Below, piece after piece: positions 48,839 to 61,267 of a DNA stretch of 64,000 nt (its first letter is position 1; every line of letters begins with the position of its first letter). The notes beneath the pieces were generated by a model, which did not search any database, was not told where the DNA came from, and saw only the letters and a list, made by a program, of their open reading frames with translations. The stretch is taken from the NCBI RefSeq assembly GCF_018145875.1, contig NZ_JAGSSV010000002.1:248001-312000 (forward strand). Direction: 5' to 3'. The stretch comes from Marinomonas vulgaris. GTDB taxonomy: Bacteria; Pseudomonadota; Gammaproteobacteria; Pseudomonadales; Marinomonadaceae. The position numbers were made by a program, and so were the translations under genes.

Positions 48839-49648
48839 TTGGCAAAAATTATCGTGGTCACCTCGGGCAAAGGGGGGGTCGGTAAGACAACTTCGAGTGC
48901 TGCTATTGGTACTGGTATTGCGTTGAAAGGGCACAAAACCGTCATTATTGATTTTGATGTGGGTTTGCGTAATCTGGATTTGATCATGGGCTGCGAACGT
49001 CGTGTGGTGTATGACTTTGTGAATGTGATCAACAAAGAAGCGACCTTGTCTCAGGCGCTGATTAAAGACAAACGCACTAAAAACCTGTTCATTTTACCCG
49101 CTTCACAAACACGCGATAAAGATGCTTTGACCATTGAAGGGGTGCAGGAAGTACTGGAAGAGTTGGCAAAAGAGTTCGAGTACATTATCTGCGACTCTCC
49201 AGCGGGCATTGAAAAAGGCGCTCAAATGGCGCTGTACTTTGCTGATGCAGCGATTGTTGTGACCAACCCTGAAGTATCCTCTGTGCGCGATTCAGATCGT
49301 ATTTTGGGGATCTTGCAAAGCAAATCCAGACGCGCCGAGGAGGGTAAAGAGCCGATCGAGGAGCATTTGTTGTTAACACGCTACCACCCAGGACGCGTTG
49401 CTTTGGGCGAAATGCTCAGTGTCTCGGATGTAGAAGACATTCTGGCTATTCCCTTGTTGGGCGTTATTCCTGAATCTGAAGCGGTATTGAAAGCGTCTAA
49501 CCAAGGTACGCCAGTCATTTTAGACACTATTTCTGAAGCGGGAATGGCCTACGGCGATGCGGTTGATCGTTTGATGGGTGAAGAGCGTCCGTTGCGCTTT
49601 TTAGAAGTGCAGAAAAAAGGCTTTATCAAACGTTTGCTGGGAGGCTAG
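48839..49648 (+). CDS. minD: MinD, septum-site ATPase
   Basis: Membrane-cycling ParA-like ATPase that recruits MinC. 269 residues: deviant Walker [32 protein letters not shown] switch region, [11 protein letters not shown], and the C-terminal amphipathic membrane helix FIKRLLGG. Start is TTG at 48839, giving the family N-terminus (M)AKIIVVTSG with GGGGG eight bases upstream. One base separates it from minE. Confidence 0.96.
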   Translation: MAKIIVVTSGKGGVGKTTSSAAIGTGIALKGHKTVIIDFDVGLRNLDLIMGCERRVVYDFVNVINKEATLSQALIKDKRTKNLFILPASQTRDKDALTIEGVQEVLEELAKEFEYIICDSPAGIEKGAQMALYFADAAIVVTNPEVSSVRDSDRILGILQSKSRRAEEGKEPIEEHLLLTRYHPGRVALGEMLSVSDVEDILAIPLLGVIPESEAVLKASNQGTPVILDTISEAGMAYGDAVDRLMGEERPLRFLEVQKKGFIKRLLGG

Positions 49649-49649
49649 A

Positions 49650-49901
49650 GTGGGAATTTTTGATTATTTTAAAAGTAAAAATGCTCCAACATCGGCTTCT
49701 GTAGCGAAAGATCGTTTGCAGATTATTGTTGCCCATGAGCGTACTAAGCGTTGTCAGCCTGATTATTTGCCGCAGATGCAGCAAGAGATTATCGATGTTA
49801 TACGTAAGTATGTGAACATTGGCAGCGAAGACGTTCAAATTCAGTTGGACAATACCGACGATTGTTCGATATTGGAGTTGAATGTGACCTTGCCTGAGTA
49901 A
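49650..49901 (+). CDS. minE: MinE, topological specificity factor
   Basis: An 83-residue protein that drives MinCD oscillation. N-terminal MinD-binding and membrane part ([13 protein letters not shown]), followed by the conserved [13 protein letters not shown] contact helix and the dimerisation domain. GTG start at 49650, two bases after the minD stop codon begins its last base group, with GGGAGG in the end of minD as ribosome site. Confidence 0.95.
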   Translation: MGIFDYFKSKNAPTSASVAKDRLQIIVAHERTKRCQPDYLPQMQQEIIDVIRKYVNIGSEDVQIQLDNTDDCSILELNVTLPE

Positions 49902-49935
49902 AAGCCGTTTTTTCAAGATAATGGCTGTTTAAAAG

Positions 49936-49984
49936 AAGCGCTTAGTAGGATGATTGATACAGATCCTGTTAAGCGCTTTTTTTT
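49936..49984 (+). terminator. Rho-independent terminator of minCDE
   Basis: Long stem AAGCGCTTA.../...TAAGCGCTT with an inner AGGAT/ATCCT pairing and eight T. Confidence 0.92.
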
Positions 49985-50080
49985 GTGTTTTTCAAGTAAG
50001 ATTGATTATCATTGGTGTACTGGGTTTTTCCATCGGTGTATTATGAATGTTCTTTTCATGACGCGATAGAGTGATCAAAT

Positions 50081-51262
50081 ATGCTGCGAATGTTTTTGGT
50101 GGGTGTGCTAGCGGCTTCTTTTCTTTCTGCTTGCAGTGAGCCTAAGCAATTAAGTGCCCAGCCTAAAGTCTCTAGTCAATCCAATGTGTTGCCCATTCCT
50201 TCTACCGATCCGAAAGCACTGCTTGGTGCACAGTTGTTTTTCGATCCCAGTTTGTCTAAAGAAGGCAATCAGTCCTGTGCTACGTGCCACGATATAGCCC
50301 ATGGTTTTATCGACAGCCGAGGTGATGTGTTGCAAGGCGCTGTGTCGTTAGGCAGCGACATGCATTCTATGGGAACACGTAACACGCCGTCGGCGGCTTA
50401 TGCGGCGTTTTCTCCGATGTTTCATCAAATGTCTGACGGCGAATATCGTGGTGGGCAATTTTTAGATGGCCGAGCGTCCAGTTTGGCGGAGCAAGCAGAG
50501 GGGCCTTTTTTGAACCCCGTAGAAATGGCATTGCCTAACGGCGCAGATGTGGTAAGTAGAGTCAAAGCCAATGAGCGTTATCAAGCCATGTTCGACGATT
50601 TGTATGGCAAAGATGTCCTGAATGATCCTAAAAAAGGGTATTCGGCGATAACGGATGCCATCGCATCGTTTGAAAAGACTGAAATGTTTATGCCTTTTGA
50701 TTCTAAGTACGATCGAGCGTTACGTGGGGAAGTTAAGCTGACGCCGCAAGAAGAACTGGGTAAAGTACTGTTTTTCTCACAGCAATTTACAAATTGTAAT
50801 GCATGCCATCAGTTAAATACATCGCCTTTTCACCCTCAAGAGACCTTTACCAATTTTGAATATAAAAATATTGGTGTGCCCGCTAATCCTGCTTTAGTTG
50901 CCAGGGAAGGGTATAAGAAAGACCTCGGCCTGCTAGAAAATCCAGCGGTTAAAGACGTGAATCAAGCCGGTAAATTCAAAGTGCCTTCCTTGCGAAACGT
51001 GGCGGTGACGGGGCCGTATATGCACAGCGGTGTGTTTCAAGATTTGCGTACCGTTGTTTTGTTTTATGATAAATACAACAACCCTAAGCGCACTATCAAC
51101 CCAGAAACCGGTGAGGTATGGGGTGAGCCTGAAGTGGCAGAGAATATTGATTTCGAAAATTTAGAATCAGGCCCAGCGTTAAAAGACGAGAGAGTCGATG
51201 CCATAGTGGCATTTTTGAAAACATTAACGGATCGCCGATACGAACATTTACTTGAGCATTAG
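50081..51262 (+). CDS. MauG/CcpA-type dihaem c peroxidase lipoprotein
   Basis: 393 residues. Lipoprotein signal with lipobox FLSAC (Cys18), so the protein is membrane-anchored in the periplasm. Two c-type haem sites: CATCH (66-70) and CNACH (239-243), plus GPYMHSGVF near 315 that could supply a distal ligand. This is the bacterial cytochrome-c peroxidase/MauG superfamily. Anchoring as a lipoprotein and the long inter-haem segment place it nearer MauG-like proteins; peroxide reduction is plausible, substrate unproven. Stands alone downstream of minE. Confidence 0.88.
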   Translation: MLRMFLVGVLAASFLSACSEPKQLSAQPKVSSQSNVLPIPSTDPKALLGAQLFFDPSLSKEGNQSCATCHDIAHGFIDSRGDVLQGAVSLGSDMHSMGTRNTPSAAYAAFSPMFHQMSDGEYRGGQFLDGRASSLAEQAEGPFLNPVEMALPNGADVVSRVKANERYQAMFDDLYGKDVLNDPKKGYSAITDAIASFEKTEMFMPFDSKYDRALRGEVKLTPQEELGKVLFFSQQFTNCNACHQLNTSPFHPQETFTNFEYKNIGVPANPALVAREGYKKDLGLLENPAVKDVNQAGKFKVPSLRNVAVTGPYMHSGVFQDLRTVVLFYDKYNNPKRTINPETGEVWGEPEVAENIDFENLESGPALKDERVDAIVAFLKTLTDRRYEHLLEH

Positions 51263-51336
51263 TTTGGGGGATGGGCGCATATGGTTTATTATTTTACGCA
51301 CTCTATCGTCTTCTTTGACTTTTAAGGACAGTAATA

Positions 51337-52389
51337 ATGAAGTATGTGCCACTTGGCCGAACCGGTTTAAATGTTTCTCGAGTGTGTTTAGGCACAATGA
51401 CATGGGGAACGCAGAACAACCAAGCAGACGCTGACGAACAGATTGAATACGCGTTGGCAAATGGTGTGAATTTTATTGATACGGCTGAAATGTATTCTGT
51501 GCCGCCTACCGCTGAGTCTTATGGTAAAACAGAGGTGATTATTGGTGATTGGATTTCTCGTCACCCAGAGCGTCGGGAAGAATTCATTTTAGCCACCAAG
51601 ATAGCAGGCCCTGGCTTAAAGTACATTCGAGGCGGCAGTAATATATCGGGTAAAACAGTGATCGAGGCCGTGGATGCTTCTTTAAAGCGTTTGCAGACGG
51701 ACTATATCGATTTGTATCAATTGCATTGGCCTAATCGTACGACGCCGCATTTTGCTAAGCATTTCCCAGGTACGATTTCGTTTAGCGATGTAGAACGTAA
51801 CGAGCAATCTGCGCAAATATTAGACATTCTTCATGGTCTTGATGCTTGTATTAAAGCGGGGAAAATACGCCACTTTGGTTTATCGGACGACACTACTTGG
51901 GGTATTAGCGAGTTTCTTCGTTTGAGTGAGAAACACGACTTACCACGCGTGGCATCTATTCAAAATGAATTCAGCTTGTTACACGCCAAAGACTGGCCGT
52001 ACTTAATTGAACATTGTGTTCACGAAGACGTTGCGTATTTGCCTTGGTCGGCCTTAGCGGCAGGCGCACTAACAGGTAAATATTTAGGCGGTGCGCGCCC
52101 TGAGGGTAGTCGTTGGACATACGCTCAACGTCATGGGATTTTTCGTGATACGCCACTTGTAGACAAAGCAGTGACAGCCTACGTCGATGTGGCAAAAAAA
52201 TATGAGATGACGCCTGCTCAGTTGGCTCTGGCTTGGTGTGATCAAGTTGATGGTGTTAGTTCTACTATCATCGGGGCAACATCGCTTGAGCAGCTTAAAG
52301 AGGACATGGATGCTTTTGATTTGAATCTGTCTGATGAGGCGTTACAAGACATCATGGCGGTCTTTAAGCTATATCCGGTTCCTTTCTAA
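51337..52389 (+). CDS. Aldo/keto reductase, Tas-like
   Basis: A 350-residue NADPH-dependent aldo/keto reductase. Motifs: LGRTGLNVSRVCLGTMTWG, NFIDTAEMYSVPP (catalytic Asp and Tyr), LATKIAGPG (Lys), DYIDLYQLHWPNR (His), and IIGATSLEQLKEDMDAF for cofactor binding. Closest by pattern to E. coli Tas. Substrate unknown. AAGGACAG ribosome site 9 bases before ATG. Confidence 0.9.
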   Translation: MKYVPLGRTGLNVSRVCLGTMTWGTQNNQADADEQIEYALANGVNFIDTAEMYSVPPTAESYGKTEVIIGDWISRHPERREEFILATKIAGPGLKYIRGGSNISGKTVIEAVDASLKRLQTDYIDLYQLHWPNRTTPHFAKHFPGTISFSDVERNEQSAQILDILHGLDACIKAGKIRHFGLSDDTTWGISEFLRLSEKHDLPRVASIQNEFSLLHAKDWPYLIEHCVHEDVAYLPWSALAAGALTGKYLGGARPEGSRWTYAQRHGIFRDTPLVDKAVTAYVDVAKKYEMTPAQLALAWCDQVDGVSSTIIGATSLEQLKEDMDAFDLNLSDEALQDIMAVFKLYPVPF

Positions 52390-52413
52390 GGTTGGTGGAT
52401 ATAACGGTATTCT

Positions 52414-52436
52414 AAAAGCGCTTCGGCGCTTTTTTT
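52414..52436 (+). terminator. Rho-independent terminator of the aldo/keto reductase gene
   Basis: AAAAGCGC/GCGCTTTT stem with a stable TTCG tetraloop and T-run. Confidence 0.93.
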
Positions 52437-52486
52437 GTGTCTTGATAAAAGACTGATTGGCGATGTGACAATAAATTTTAGGCAAT

Positions 52487-52519
52487 AAAAAACCCGATGC
52501 AAAAACATCGGGTTTTTTT
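52487..52519. terminator. Terminator of fusA2, symmetrical
   Basis: AAAAAACCCGATG/CATCGGGTTTTTT stem, six-base loop. Works for the minus-strand EF-G gene and can back up the plus-strand terminator 50 bp earlier. Confidence 0.92.
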
Positions 52520-52535
52520 AACAAAAAGTCAGGTA

Positions 52536-54632
<2,097 letters not shown>

Positions 54633-54671
54633 TACATTACTCTAAATAAGTGAGGACGAAATTTGCGCATT

Positions 54672-54701
54672 AGTATACAAGACTTTTTGTATTGCAGTCA
54701 G
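54672..54701 (-). promoter_or_regulatory. Possible promoter of fusA2
   Basis: Minus-strand TATACT (54672-54677) with CTGACT (54696-54701) 18 bp upstream, about 40 bp before the start codon. Confidence 0.5.
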
Positions 54702-54970
54702 GTATTTCGCGCTATTCTATTATATTTTGCATGTTTAAAGAAAGGGGCAAGGGGAAAGCATTTCAGAAATGTTCTATGGTATTGATAACTAGTGATAAAT
54801 TGTACATTTGCATGTAATGGAAACCACTTATCCCCTTTATATTTGAGTGCTTTTGATGTCATTTTGAGGAAAAAGAACCTTAGGTACAACAAAAACAAGT
54901 TGCTAAGGCCATCAAGAATCCAGTGCGGATTGCTTTACGGCCCATTCTTAATCTGTCGTTAAATCCGCTA
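54702..54970. other. Gene-free region between fusA2 and the SH3 gene
   Basis: AT-rich DNA with no credible reading frame, hairpin terminator or RNA gene. It holds the end of the SH3 gene's transcript; I see no terminator for that gene. Confidence 0.5.
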
Positions 54971-55639
54971 TTACGACCAAGATCCTGTATTGTTTTTCTT
55001 GCGACGCATCATTGGCAAAGAAATCCCCAATATTAAGCCACCTAGCAAGGTTGCAACGCCGAGCATATACCATTTTTGCGCGGTAGAGCTTTTTAGACTT
55101 TCCGCTTGTGCAAGGGCATTGGCTGTTTGTTGTTTTAAACTTTCTATTTGATAGCTGACATCTCGGTTTTGCGCCACAATTCTTTGTGCTTTTTCTGTAA
55201 GTTCTGCAGTATCGGTAATGCTTTTTTTGAGTTGAGAGTTTTCATCTTGCATCGCGCTATTGAGTTCGCTGAGCTGTTGAATTGTATTCTCTGCGTCAAT
55301 TAAGGCATCTGCCATTTCAGCTTTGTCATTGGTACTTTGTGTTAGTCGATCTTGTAGTGTGCTTAATTGATCTCGACTCACCATGTCATCGCTTAAAAAA
55401 TAATCGGCTACCCAGCCCTCATTTCCGCTAGGGGTTCTTACTTTTGTGTAGCCACCTTGTTGCTCTAGCAATTCAAGGGGCGTTCCGCTTTTTAAGCCGC
55501 GTTCTACCGCTCGGGTATTATTATCCTGGCCTTCACGTATCGCGACAAACTGAATGTCTGAGACATACACTGTGGCAGAATGAGCTGCCGCAGAAAGTAG
55601 GGCGCCAATAAGTAGGCTTGAAATGCGTATTTTAGACAC
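54971..55639 (-). CDS. SH3-domain membrane protein (TIGR04211/YgiM type)
   Basis: 222 residues: signal peptide 1-21, bacterial SH3 domain (about 22-85, YVSDIQFVAIREGQ and GWVADYFL), a long coiled coil (about 90-190) and a C-terminal transmembrane helix (about 188-212) followed by basic RRKKN. This is the architecture of E. coli YgiM, an envelope protein of unknown role. A separate terminator and 124 bp isolate it from the cysI operon upstream. Confidence 0.88.
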   Translation of the reverse strand: MSKIRISSLLIGALLSAAAHSATVYVSDIQFVAIREGQDNNTRAVERGLKSGTPLELLEQQGGYTKVRTPSGNEGWVADYFLSDDMVSRDQLSTLQDRLTQSTNDKAEMADALIDAENTIQQLSELNSAMQDENSQLKKSITDTAELTEKAQRIVAQNRDVSYQIESLKQQTANALAQAESLKSSTAQKWYMLGVATLLGGLILGISLPMMRRKKNNTGSWS

Positions 55640-55711
55640 CGTAAAGTTCCTTCAATTATCAATCACTTTTAACTGCTTTATACGATAATCATGCGTCAGC
55701 AAATACGCAAT

Positions 55712-55737
55712 AAAAAAGGCCATACATATGGCCTTTT
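55712..55737 (-). terminator. Rho-independent terminator of cysI-DUF934
   Basis: Stem AAAAGGCCATA/TATGGCCTTTT; on the minus strand it ends in a run of T, fitting the cysI operon. Confidence 0.85.
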
Positions 55738-55763
55738 ATCAGAGATTTACGTAAAACTTAGGG

Positions 55764-56240
55764 TTAACGGCGTAAAAACATAGGTTTAGGCTCTGCAGTA
55801 TCCCCTTGATATGCCACTGAAAATGGCTTGTGTAACGCTAGGGCTTTTTCAAGGTCAACGTCTTCATTAAATTGGAAGCTGTTGAAGCCAACACGCAACA
55901 AGTAGCCTAGTTGATCTGGAATGAAATGACCAAGGGCTCTGATTTCGCCTTGATAATTGAGGCGTTCTTTCAGGAGTCGCGCGTAGCTAAAGCCGCGGCC
56001 ATCAACAAATACGGGGAAGTAAATGCCGATGACGGCAAACTGTGACAGGTCGATACCTTGTAAGGATTCAACGCCATCTCCAGCGTCTAGCCAGATGCCG
56101 GCCACCTCTCCGATTTGATCTTGTTCATCCAGCCACTTCTTTGCCGGCACTATGGCATTAGCCACAACGTCTTGTTCTGAGTCTTTTAGCCAAACATAAG
56201 TGTTGTCGACGATTTCACCGTTTTTAATGAGCTTTGGCAT
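55764..56240 (-). CDS. DUF934 protein, sulfite-reductase associated
   Basis: A 158-residue DUF934 protein; the family signature DGRGFSYARLLKERLNYQGE is present, followed by DQLGYLLRVGFNSFQF. Genes of this family usually follow a one-piece sulfite reductase, and here the start overlaps the cysI stop by 17 bases. A role in sulfite reduction is inferred from context; no activity is known. The frame is open 26 codons further upstream, but ATG 56240 gives the family N-terminus MPKLIKNG. Confidence 0.87.
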   Translation of the reverse strand: MPKLIKNGEIVDNTYVWLKDSEQDVVANAIVPAKKWLDEQDQIGEVAGIWLDAGDGVESLQGIDLSQFAVIGIYFPVFVDGRGFSYARLLKERLNYQGEIRALGHFIPDQLGYLLRVGFNSFQFNEDVDLEKALALHKPFSVAYQGDTAEPKPMFLRR

Positions 56241-57885
56241 AAGCGGCCTCTTTGAATGGAGTGATGCCGATACGGCGGTAAGTATCAATGAATTTCTCTT
56301 CTTCTGTACGATGTTCAACGTATACGTTCATCAATTTTTGAATGATGTCACTGATTTGCTCTTGGCCAAATGAAGGCCCGAGAATCTTACCAATGCTTGC
56401 ATCGTGACCTGATGCGCCACCAATTGAAATTTGGTAGAACTCTTCGCCTTTCTTGTCTACACCTAGGATGCCAATGTTACCCACATGATGATGACCGCAA
56501 GCGTTCATACACCCTGAAATATTGAGGTCTATGTCGCCCAAATCGTAAAGATAATCGAGGTCGTTAAAGGTGTCCTGGATTTGATCAGCAATCGGGATAG
56601 ATTTAGCGTTGGCAAGGTTGCAGAAATCCCCGCCTGGGCAGCAGATCATGTCAGTCAGCAGCCCAAGGGTTGGCGTTGCAAAGCCATGTTCTTTTGCGGC
56701 TTCCCAAACATTGATTAGCTCATCTTGTCGAACATCCGCAAGAACTAGATTTTGCTCATGACTGACACGTAATTCACCAAAACTGTACTGATCGGCTAAA
56801 TCAGCCGCTTTAATCATTTGTTCAGCGGTTGCGTCGCCAGGTGCTTGTCCCGGCTTTTTGAGCGTTAAGGTGACAATGCGATACCCTGATTTTTTGTGCT
56901 CAAATGTATTGCGTTGATACCAGCGAGCAAACCCTGCGCTTTCGGCTAGTTTGGTTGTCAGGATATTGGGTTGATCTTCTAAAACTTGATACTCAGGTTC
57001 AGTGAAGAATCGACTTAGACGATCGAACTCACTCATAGGCACTGTGCTTTCTTTGCCTCTTAAATGAGCCCATTCGGCTTCGACGCGCTGACGAAATTCA
57101 TCAATACCCAGTGCTTTTACTAAGATTTTGATGCGTGCTTTGTATTTATTATCACGGCGTCCCTGTTGATTATACACCCGCAAAATTGCATCTAAATAGG
57201 TTAGCAAGTCTTCGCGCGGCAGAAATTCAGTTATGGTTACGCCAACCATAGGCGTACGACCTAGTCCACCGCCCACAATGACTTTAAAGCCAATATCGCC
57301 TGCTTCATTTTTCTTGATATGCAGGCCGATGTCATGGACTTGAGTCGCAGCTCTATCGGCTGATTCTGTTGCGTTGACAGCAATTTTAAACTTGCGCGGC
57401 AAAAAAGCGAACTCAGGGTGAAAGGTTGACCACTGACGAATCAGTTCACAGTAAGGACGAGGATCAACAATCTCGTCTTTGATTACGCCAGCGTATTGAT
57501 CTGTTGTGGTGTTTCGTATGCAGTTGCCACTAGTTTGTACGGCGTGCATTTGCACTTGTGCAAGTTCCGCTAAGATATCAGGCACAGTTTCTAGTTTAGG
57601 CCAGTTTAACTGTAAGTTCTGACGAGTACTAAAATGCCCATAAGCACGATCGTAGCGTTGGCTAATGTCGGCTAATGTGCGTAATTGAACACTGGACAAC
57701 ATGCCATAGGGAATAGCGATGCGCAACATTGGAGCATGACGCTGCACGTATAGACCGTTTTGTAAGCGTAAAGGTAAAAACGCTTCTTCACTTAATTCTT
57801 TGTTTAAGTAGCGTCGAGTTTGATCGCGGTATTGCGCTACGCGCTCTTCAACAAGCTGTTGGTCAATGTCGTCGTATTGATACAT
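56224..57885 (-). CDS. cysI: Sulfite reductase haemoprotein (CysI)
   Basis: Reduces sulfite to sulfide in assimilation. 552 residues with both ferredoxin-like halves, siroheme contact TSGNCIRNTTTDQYAGV and the cluster ligands CCPGGDFCNLANAKSIP and ISGCMNACGHHHVGNIG. No cysJ flavoprotein gene is adjacent, so the electron donor is elsewhere, perhaps ferredoxin. ATG 57885 lacks a strong ribosome site; an in-frame start at 57933 is also open. cysB, the expected regulator, lies 2.3 kb away. Confidence 0.93.
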   Translation of the reverse strand: MYQYDDIDQQLVEERVAQYRDQTRRYLNKELSEEAFLPLRLQNGLYVQRHAPMLRIAIPYGMLSSVQLRTLADISQRYDRAYGHFSTRQNLQLNWPKLETVPDILAELAQVQMHAVQTSGNCIRNTTTDQYAGVIKDEIVDPRPYCELIRQWSTFHPEFAFLPRKFKIAVNATESADRAATQVHDIGLHIKKNEAGDIGFKVIVGGGLGRTPMVGVTITEFLPREDLLTYLDAILRVYNQQGRRDNKYKARIKILVKALGIDEFRQRVEAEWAHLRGKESTVPMSEFDRLSRFFTEPEYQVLEDQPNILTTKLAESAGFARWYQRNTFEHKKSGYRIVTLTLKKPGQAPGDATAEQMIKAADLADQYSFGELRVSHEQNLVLADVRQDELINVWEAAKEHGFATPTLGLLTDMICCPGGDFCNLANAKSIPIADQIQDTFNDLDYLYDLGDIDLNISGCMNACGHHHVGNIGILGVDKKGEEFYQISIGGASGHDASIGKILGPSFGQEQISDIIQKLMNVYVEHRTEEEKFIDTYRRIGITPFKEAAYAKAH

Positions 57886-58149
57886 AGTGAGGTTAACCGT
57901 GGTTGATAAATTTTGGTAAGAGTATACTAGCAAATCTTGCTTATACTAAATATGAATATTTGACTATATATTAAGTTGTTTTAGTTATAATGCTTATTGA
58001 TACGGTGACACTTCTTTGAGGTTGGCTCTGTGTCAGTTGTTTAGAAAAGAGGAAAAATACCTTACTTGTTTACTGGGTCTTTGGCTTTGCTGTGTAACTG
58101 CGGTAATATGCTTGGCATTGATCGTTTTATTGATTTTGAAAGGTTTACT
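57886..58149. other. Shared AT-rich control region of cysI and nfuA
   Basis: Divergent genes meet here. AGTATACT at 57921-57928 reads as a -10 on both strands. TATAAT at 57986-57991 faces nfuA with TTGACT 20 bp upstream, a long spacer. CysB-type sites are degenerate and AT-rich, so one could be hidden, but I cannot identify it. Confidence 0.4.
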
Positions 58150-58731
58150 ATGAATATTACTATTACAGATAACGCTCAAGAGTATTTATCTTCTTTGTTA
58201 GAAAAGCAGGGTGTTGAAGGAATTGCTGTGCGTATTTTTATCCAGCAGCCAGGCACACCTCACGCGGAAACGTGTCTTGCTTATTGTCGTCCTGATGAAG
58301 TAAATGACACCGATGAAATCTTGAATCTTCCCAAGTTAAAAGTGTACATAGAGAAAAACTCGGTCAACTTTTTAGACGAAGCATTTGTTGATTACGCCAC
58401 TGAAAAAATGGGTGGTCAGTTAACTATTAAAGCGCCTAATGCAAAAATGCCCAAGGTATCGTCAGATAGTCCGATAGAAGATCAAATTAATTATGTTTTG
58501 TATTCTGACATCAATCCTGGTTTGGCTGCCCATGGCGGTGAAGTGAGCTTGGTCGACGTGGTTGATGGTTGTGTGGCCATCTTGAAATTTGGTGGTGGGT
58601 GTCAAGGCTGTAGCGCTGTGGACTTAACGTTAAAAGAAGGCGTTGAAAAGACGTTGATTGAAAAAGTGCCAGGTTTAACCGCTGTAAAAGACTCAACAGA
58701 TCACACGGTAACGGATAATGCTTTTATGTGA
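58150..58731 (+). CDS. nfuA: NfuA, Fe-S cluster carrier
   Basis: Delivers 4Fe-4S clusters to target enzymes. 193 residues: degenerate A-type domain (about 1-95) fused to a Nfu domain with the cluster-binding [11 protein letters not shown] (Cys151, Cys154). ATG 58150 follows AAAGG and matches the E. coli N-terminus [10 protein letters not shown]; the frame is open 28 codons upstream. Divergent from cysI. Confidence 0.95.
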   Translation: MNITITDNAQEYLSSLLEKQGVEGIAVRIFIQQPGTPHAETCLAYCRPDEVNDTDEILNLPKLKVYIEKNSVNFLDEAFVDYATEKMGGQLTIKAPNAKMPKVSSDSPIEDQINYVLYSDINPGLAAHGGEVSLVDVVDGCVAILKFGGGCQGCSAVDLTLKEGVEKTLIEKVPGLTAVKDSTDHTVTDNAFM

Positions 58732-58756
58732 TGCCTAGAGCTTCCATAAAGACAAC

Positions 58757-58790
58757 AAAAAGGGAAACAACTAACGCTGTTTCCCTTTTT
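58757..58790. terminator. Symmetrical terminator between nfuA and aroG
   Basis: Thirteen-bp stem AAAAAGGGAAACA/TGTTTCCCTTTTT with an eight-base loop, serving two convergent genes. Confidence 0.93.
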
Positions 58791-58806
58791 TAATGGCTAT
58801 TTGATC

Positions 58807-59883
58807 TTATGCGCGGTTGCGTTTTGGTAGTACGTCGCGCAAGGCATCCGCCATGGCTGTTAACGATTTCTCTGTGGTTTCCCAATCAATACAGGCATCG
58901 GTAATGGACACGCCGTATTCCAGATCGGCTAAGTTAGCAGGCACTTTTTGGTTGCCCCATCCAATGTTACTCTCGATCATAAGCCCCATGATGGATTGAT
59001 TGCCATCAAGAATTTGCTGAGTCGAGTCTTCTAACACCGTTACCTGACGTTCTGGTTTCTTATTGGAGTTTTCGTGGGAGCAATCCACCATGATGTTGTG
59101 CTTTAAGTTAGCCGCTGACAATGCCTGTTCGCTTAGCGCAATGTTCGCCGCGTCGTAATTGGGTAGACCGTTACCGCCACGAAGCACCAAATGCCCATAA
59201 GGGTTGCCTTTGGTGTTTACTATGCTCACCTGACCATTTTCATTGATGCCTAGGAAGGAGTGCGAGTGAGATACGGATTGCATCGCGTTGACAGCCACAG
59301 TCAGGCCACCGTCGGTGCCATTTTTAAAGCCAACAGGACCCGATAAGCCCGACGCCATTTCGCGGTGAGTTTGCGACTCTGTGGTGCGCGCGCCAATGGC
59401 TGACCAGCTAATAAGATCTTGAATGTATTGCGGAGAAATAGGATCCAGTGCTTCGGTGGCCAATGGAAGACCCAGTTCAGCTAAATCGATCAAGAGTTTA
59501 CGACCGATACGAATGCCCTTGTCGATGTCAAAGGTGCCGTCAAGATTTGGATCATTGATCAAGCCTTTCCACCCTACCGTGGTACGTGGTTTTTCAAAAT
59601 AGGCTCGCATAATGATGTAAAGAGTATCGTCAAGTTTTTCAGCAAGCGCTTTAAGGCGCACTGCATAATCTAGAGCGGCTTTTGGGTCATGAATGGAGCA
59701 AGGTCCAATCACGATAGCGAGACGGTGATCTTTGCCGTCCATAATGTTCTTGATGGTATCGCGAGATTCGGCAACATGATTACTGACACTGTCACTAACA
59801 GGTAGCGCATTTTTAAGTTGGCTCGGTGTTACCAAAGAGGTAAAAGAGGCAATGTTTAAGTCTTCTAGACGAATGTTACTCAT
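58807..59883 (-). CDS. DAHP synthase, class I
   Basis: 3-Deoxy-D-arabino-heptulosonate-7-phosphate synthase, first step of the shikimate pathway. 358 residues of the AroFGH type: VIGPCSIHDPKAALDYA, MRAYFEKPRTTVGWKGL, GARTTESQTHREMASGLS, GFKNGTDGG, LRGGNGLPNYD and VDCSHENSNKKPE. I cannot say which amino acid inhibits it. Own promoter region; a minus-strand TATAAT lies at 59977-59982. Confidence 0.95.
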   Translation of the reverse strand: MSNIRLEDLNIASFTSLVTPSQLKNALPVSDSVSNHVAESRDTIKNIMDGKDHRLAIVIGPCSIHDPKAALDYAVRLKALAEKLDDTLYIIMRAYFEKPRTTVGWKGLINDPNLDGTFDIDKGIRIGRKLLIDLAELGLPLATEALDPISPQYIQDLISWSAIGARTTESQTHREMASGLSGPVGFKNGTDGGLTVAVNAMQSVSHSHSFLGINENGQVSIVNTKGNPYGHLVLRGGNGLPNYDAANIALSEQALSAANLKHNIMVDCSHENSNKKPERQVTVLEDSTQQILDGNQSIMGLMIESNIGWGNQKVPANLADLEYGVSITDACIDWETTEKSLTAMADALRDVLPKRNRA

Positions 59884-61166
<1,283 letters not shown>

Positions 61167-61217
61167 TTCGCAAAGCACTTTGGATACTCTGGATGTTGCC
61201 AGTCCCTTAAAAATAGT

Positions 61218-61243
61218 AAACCGCTCAGTGAGCGGTTTTTTTT
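61218..61243 (+). terminator. Rho-independent terminator of cysB
   Basis: AAACCGCTC/GAGCGGTTT stem, short loop, eight T. Confidence 0.92.
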
Positions 61244-61267
61244 GCCTGTTACTCACACCTTAAACGG

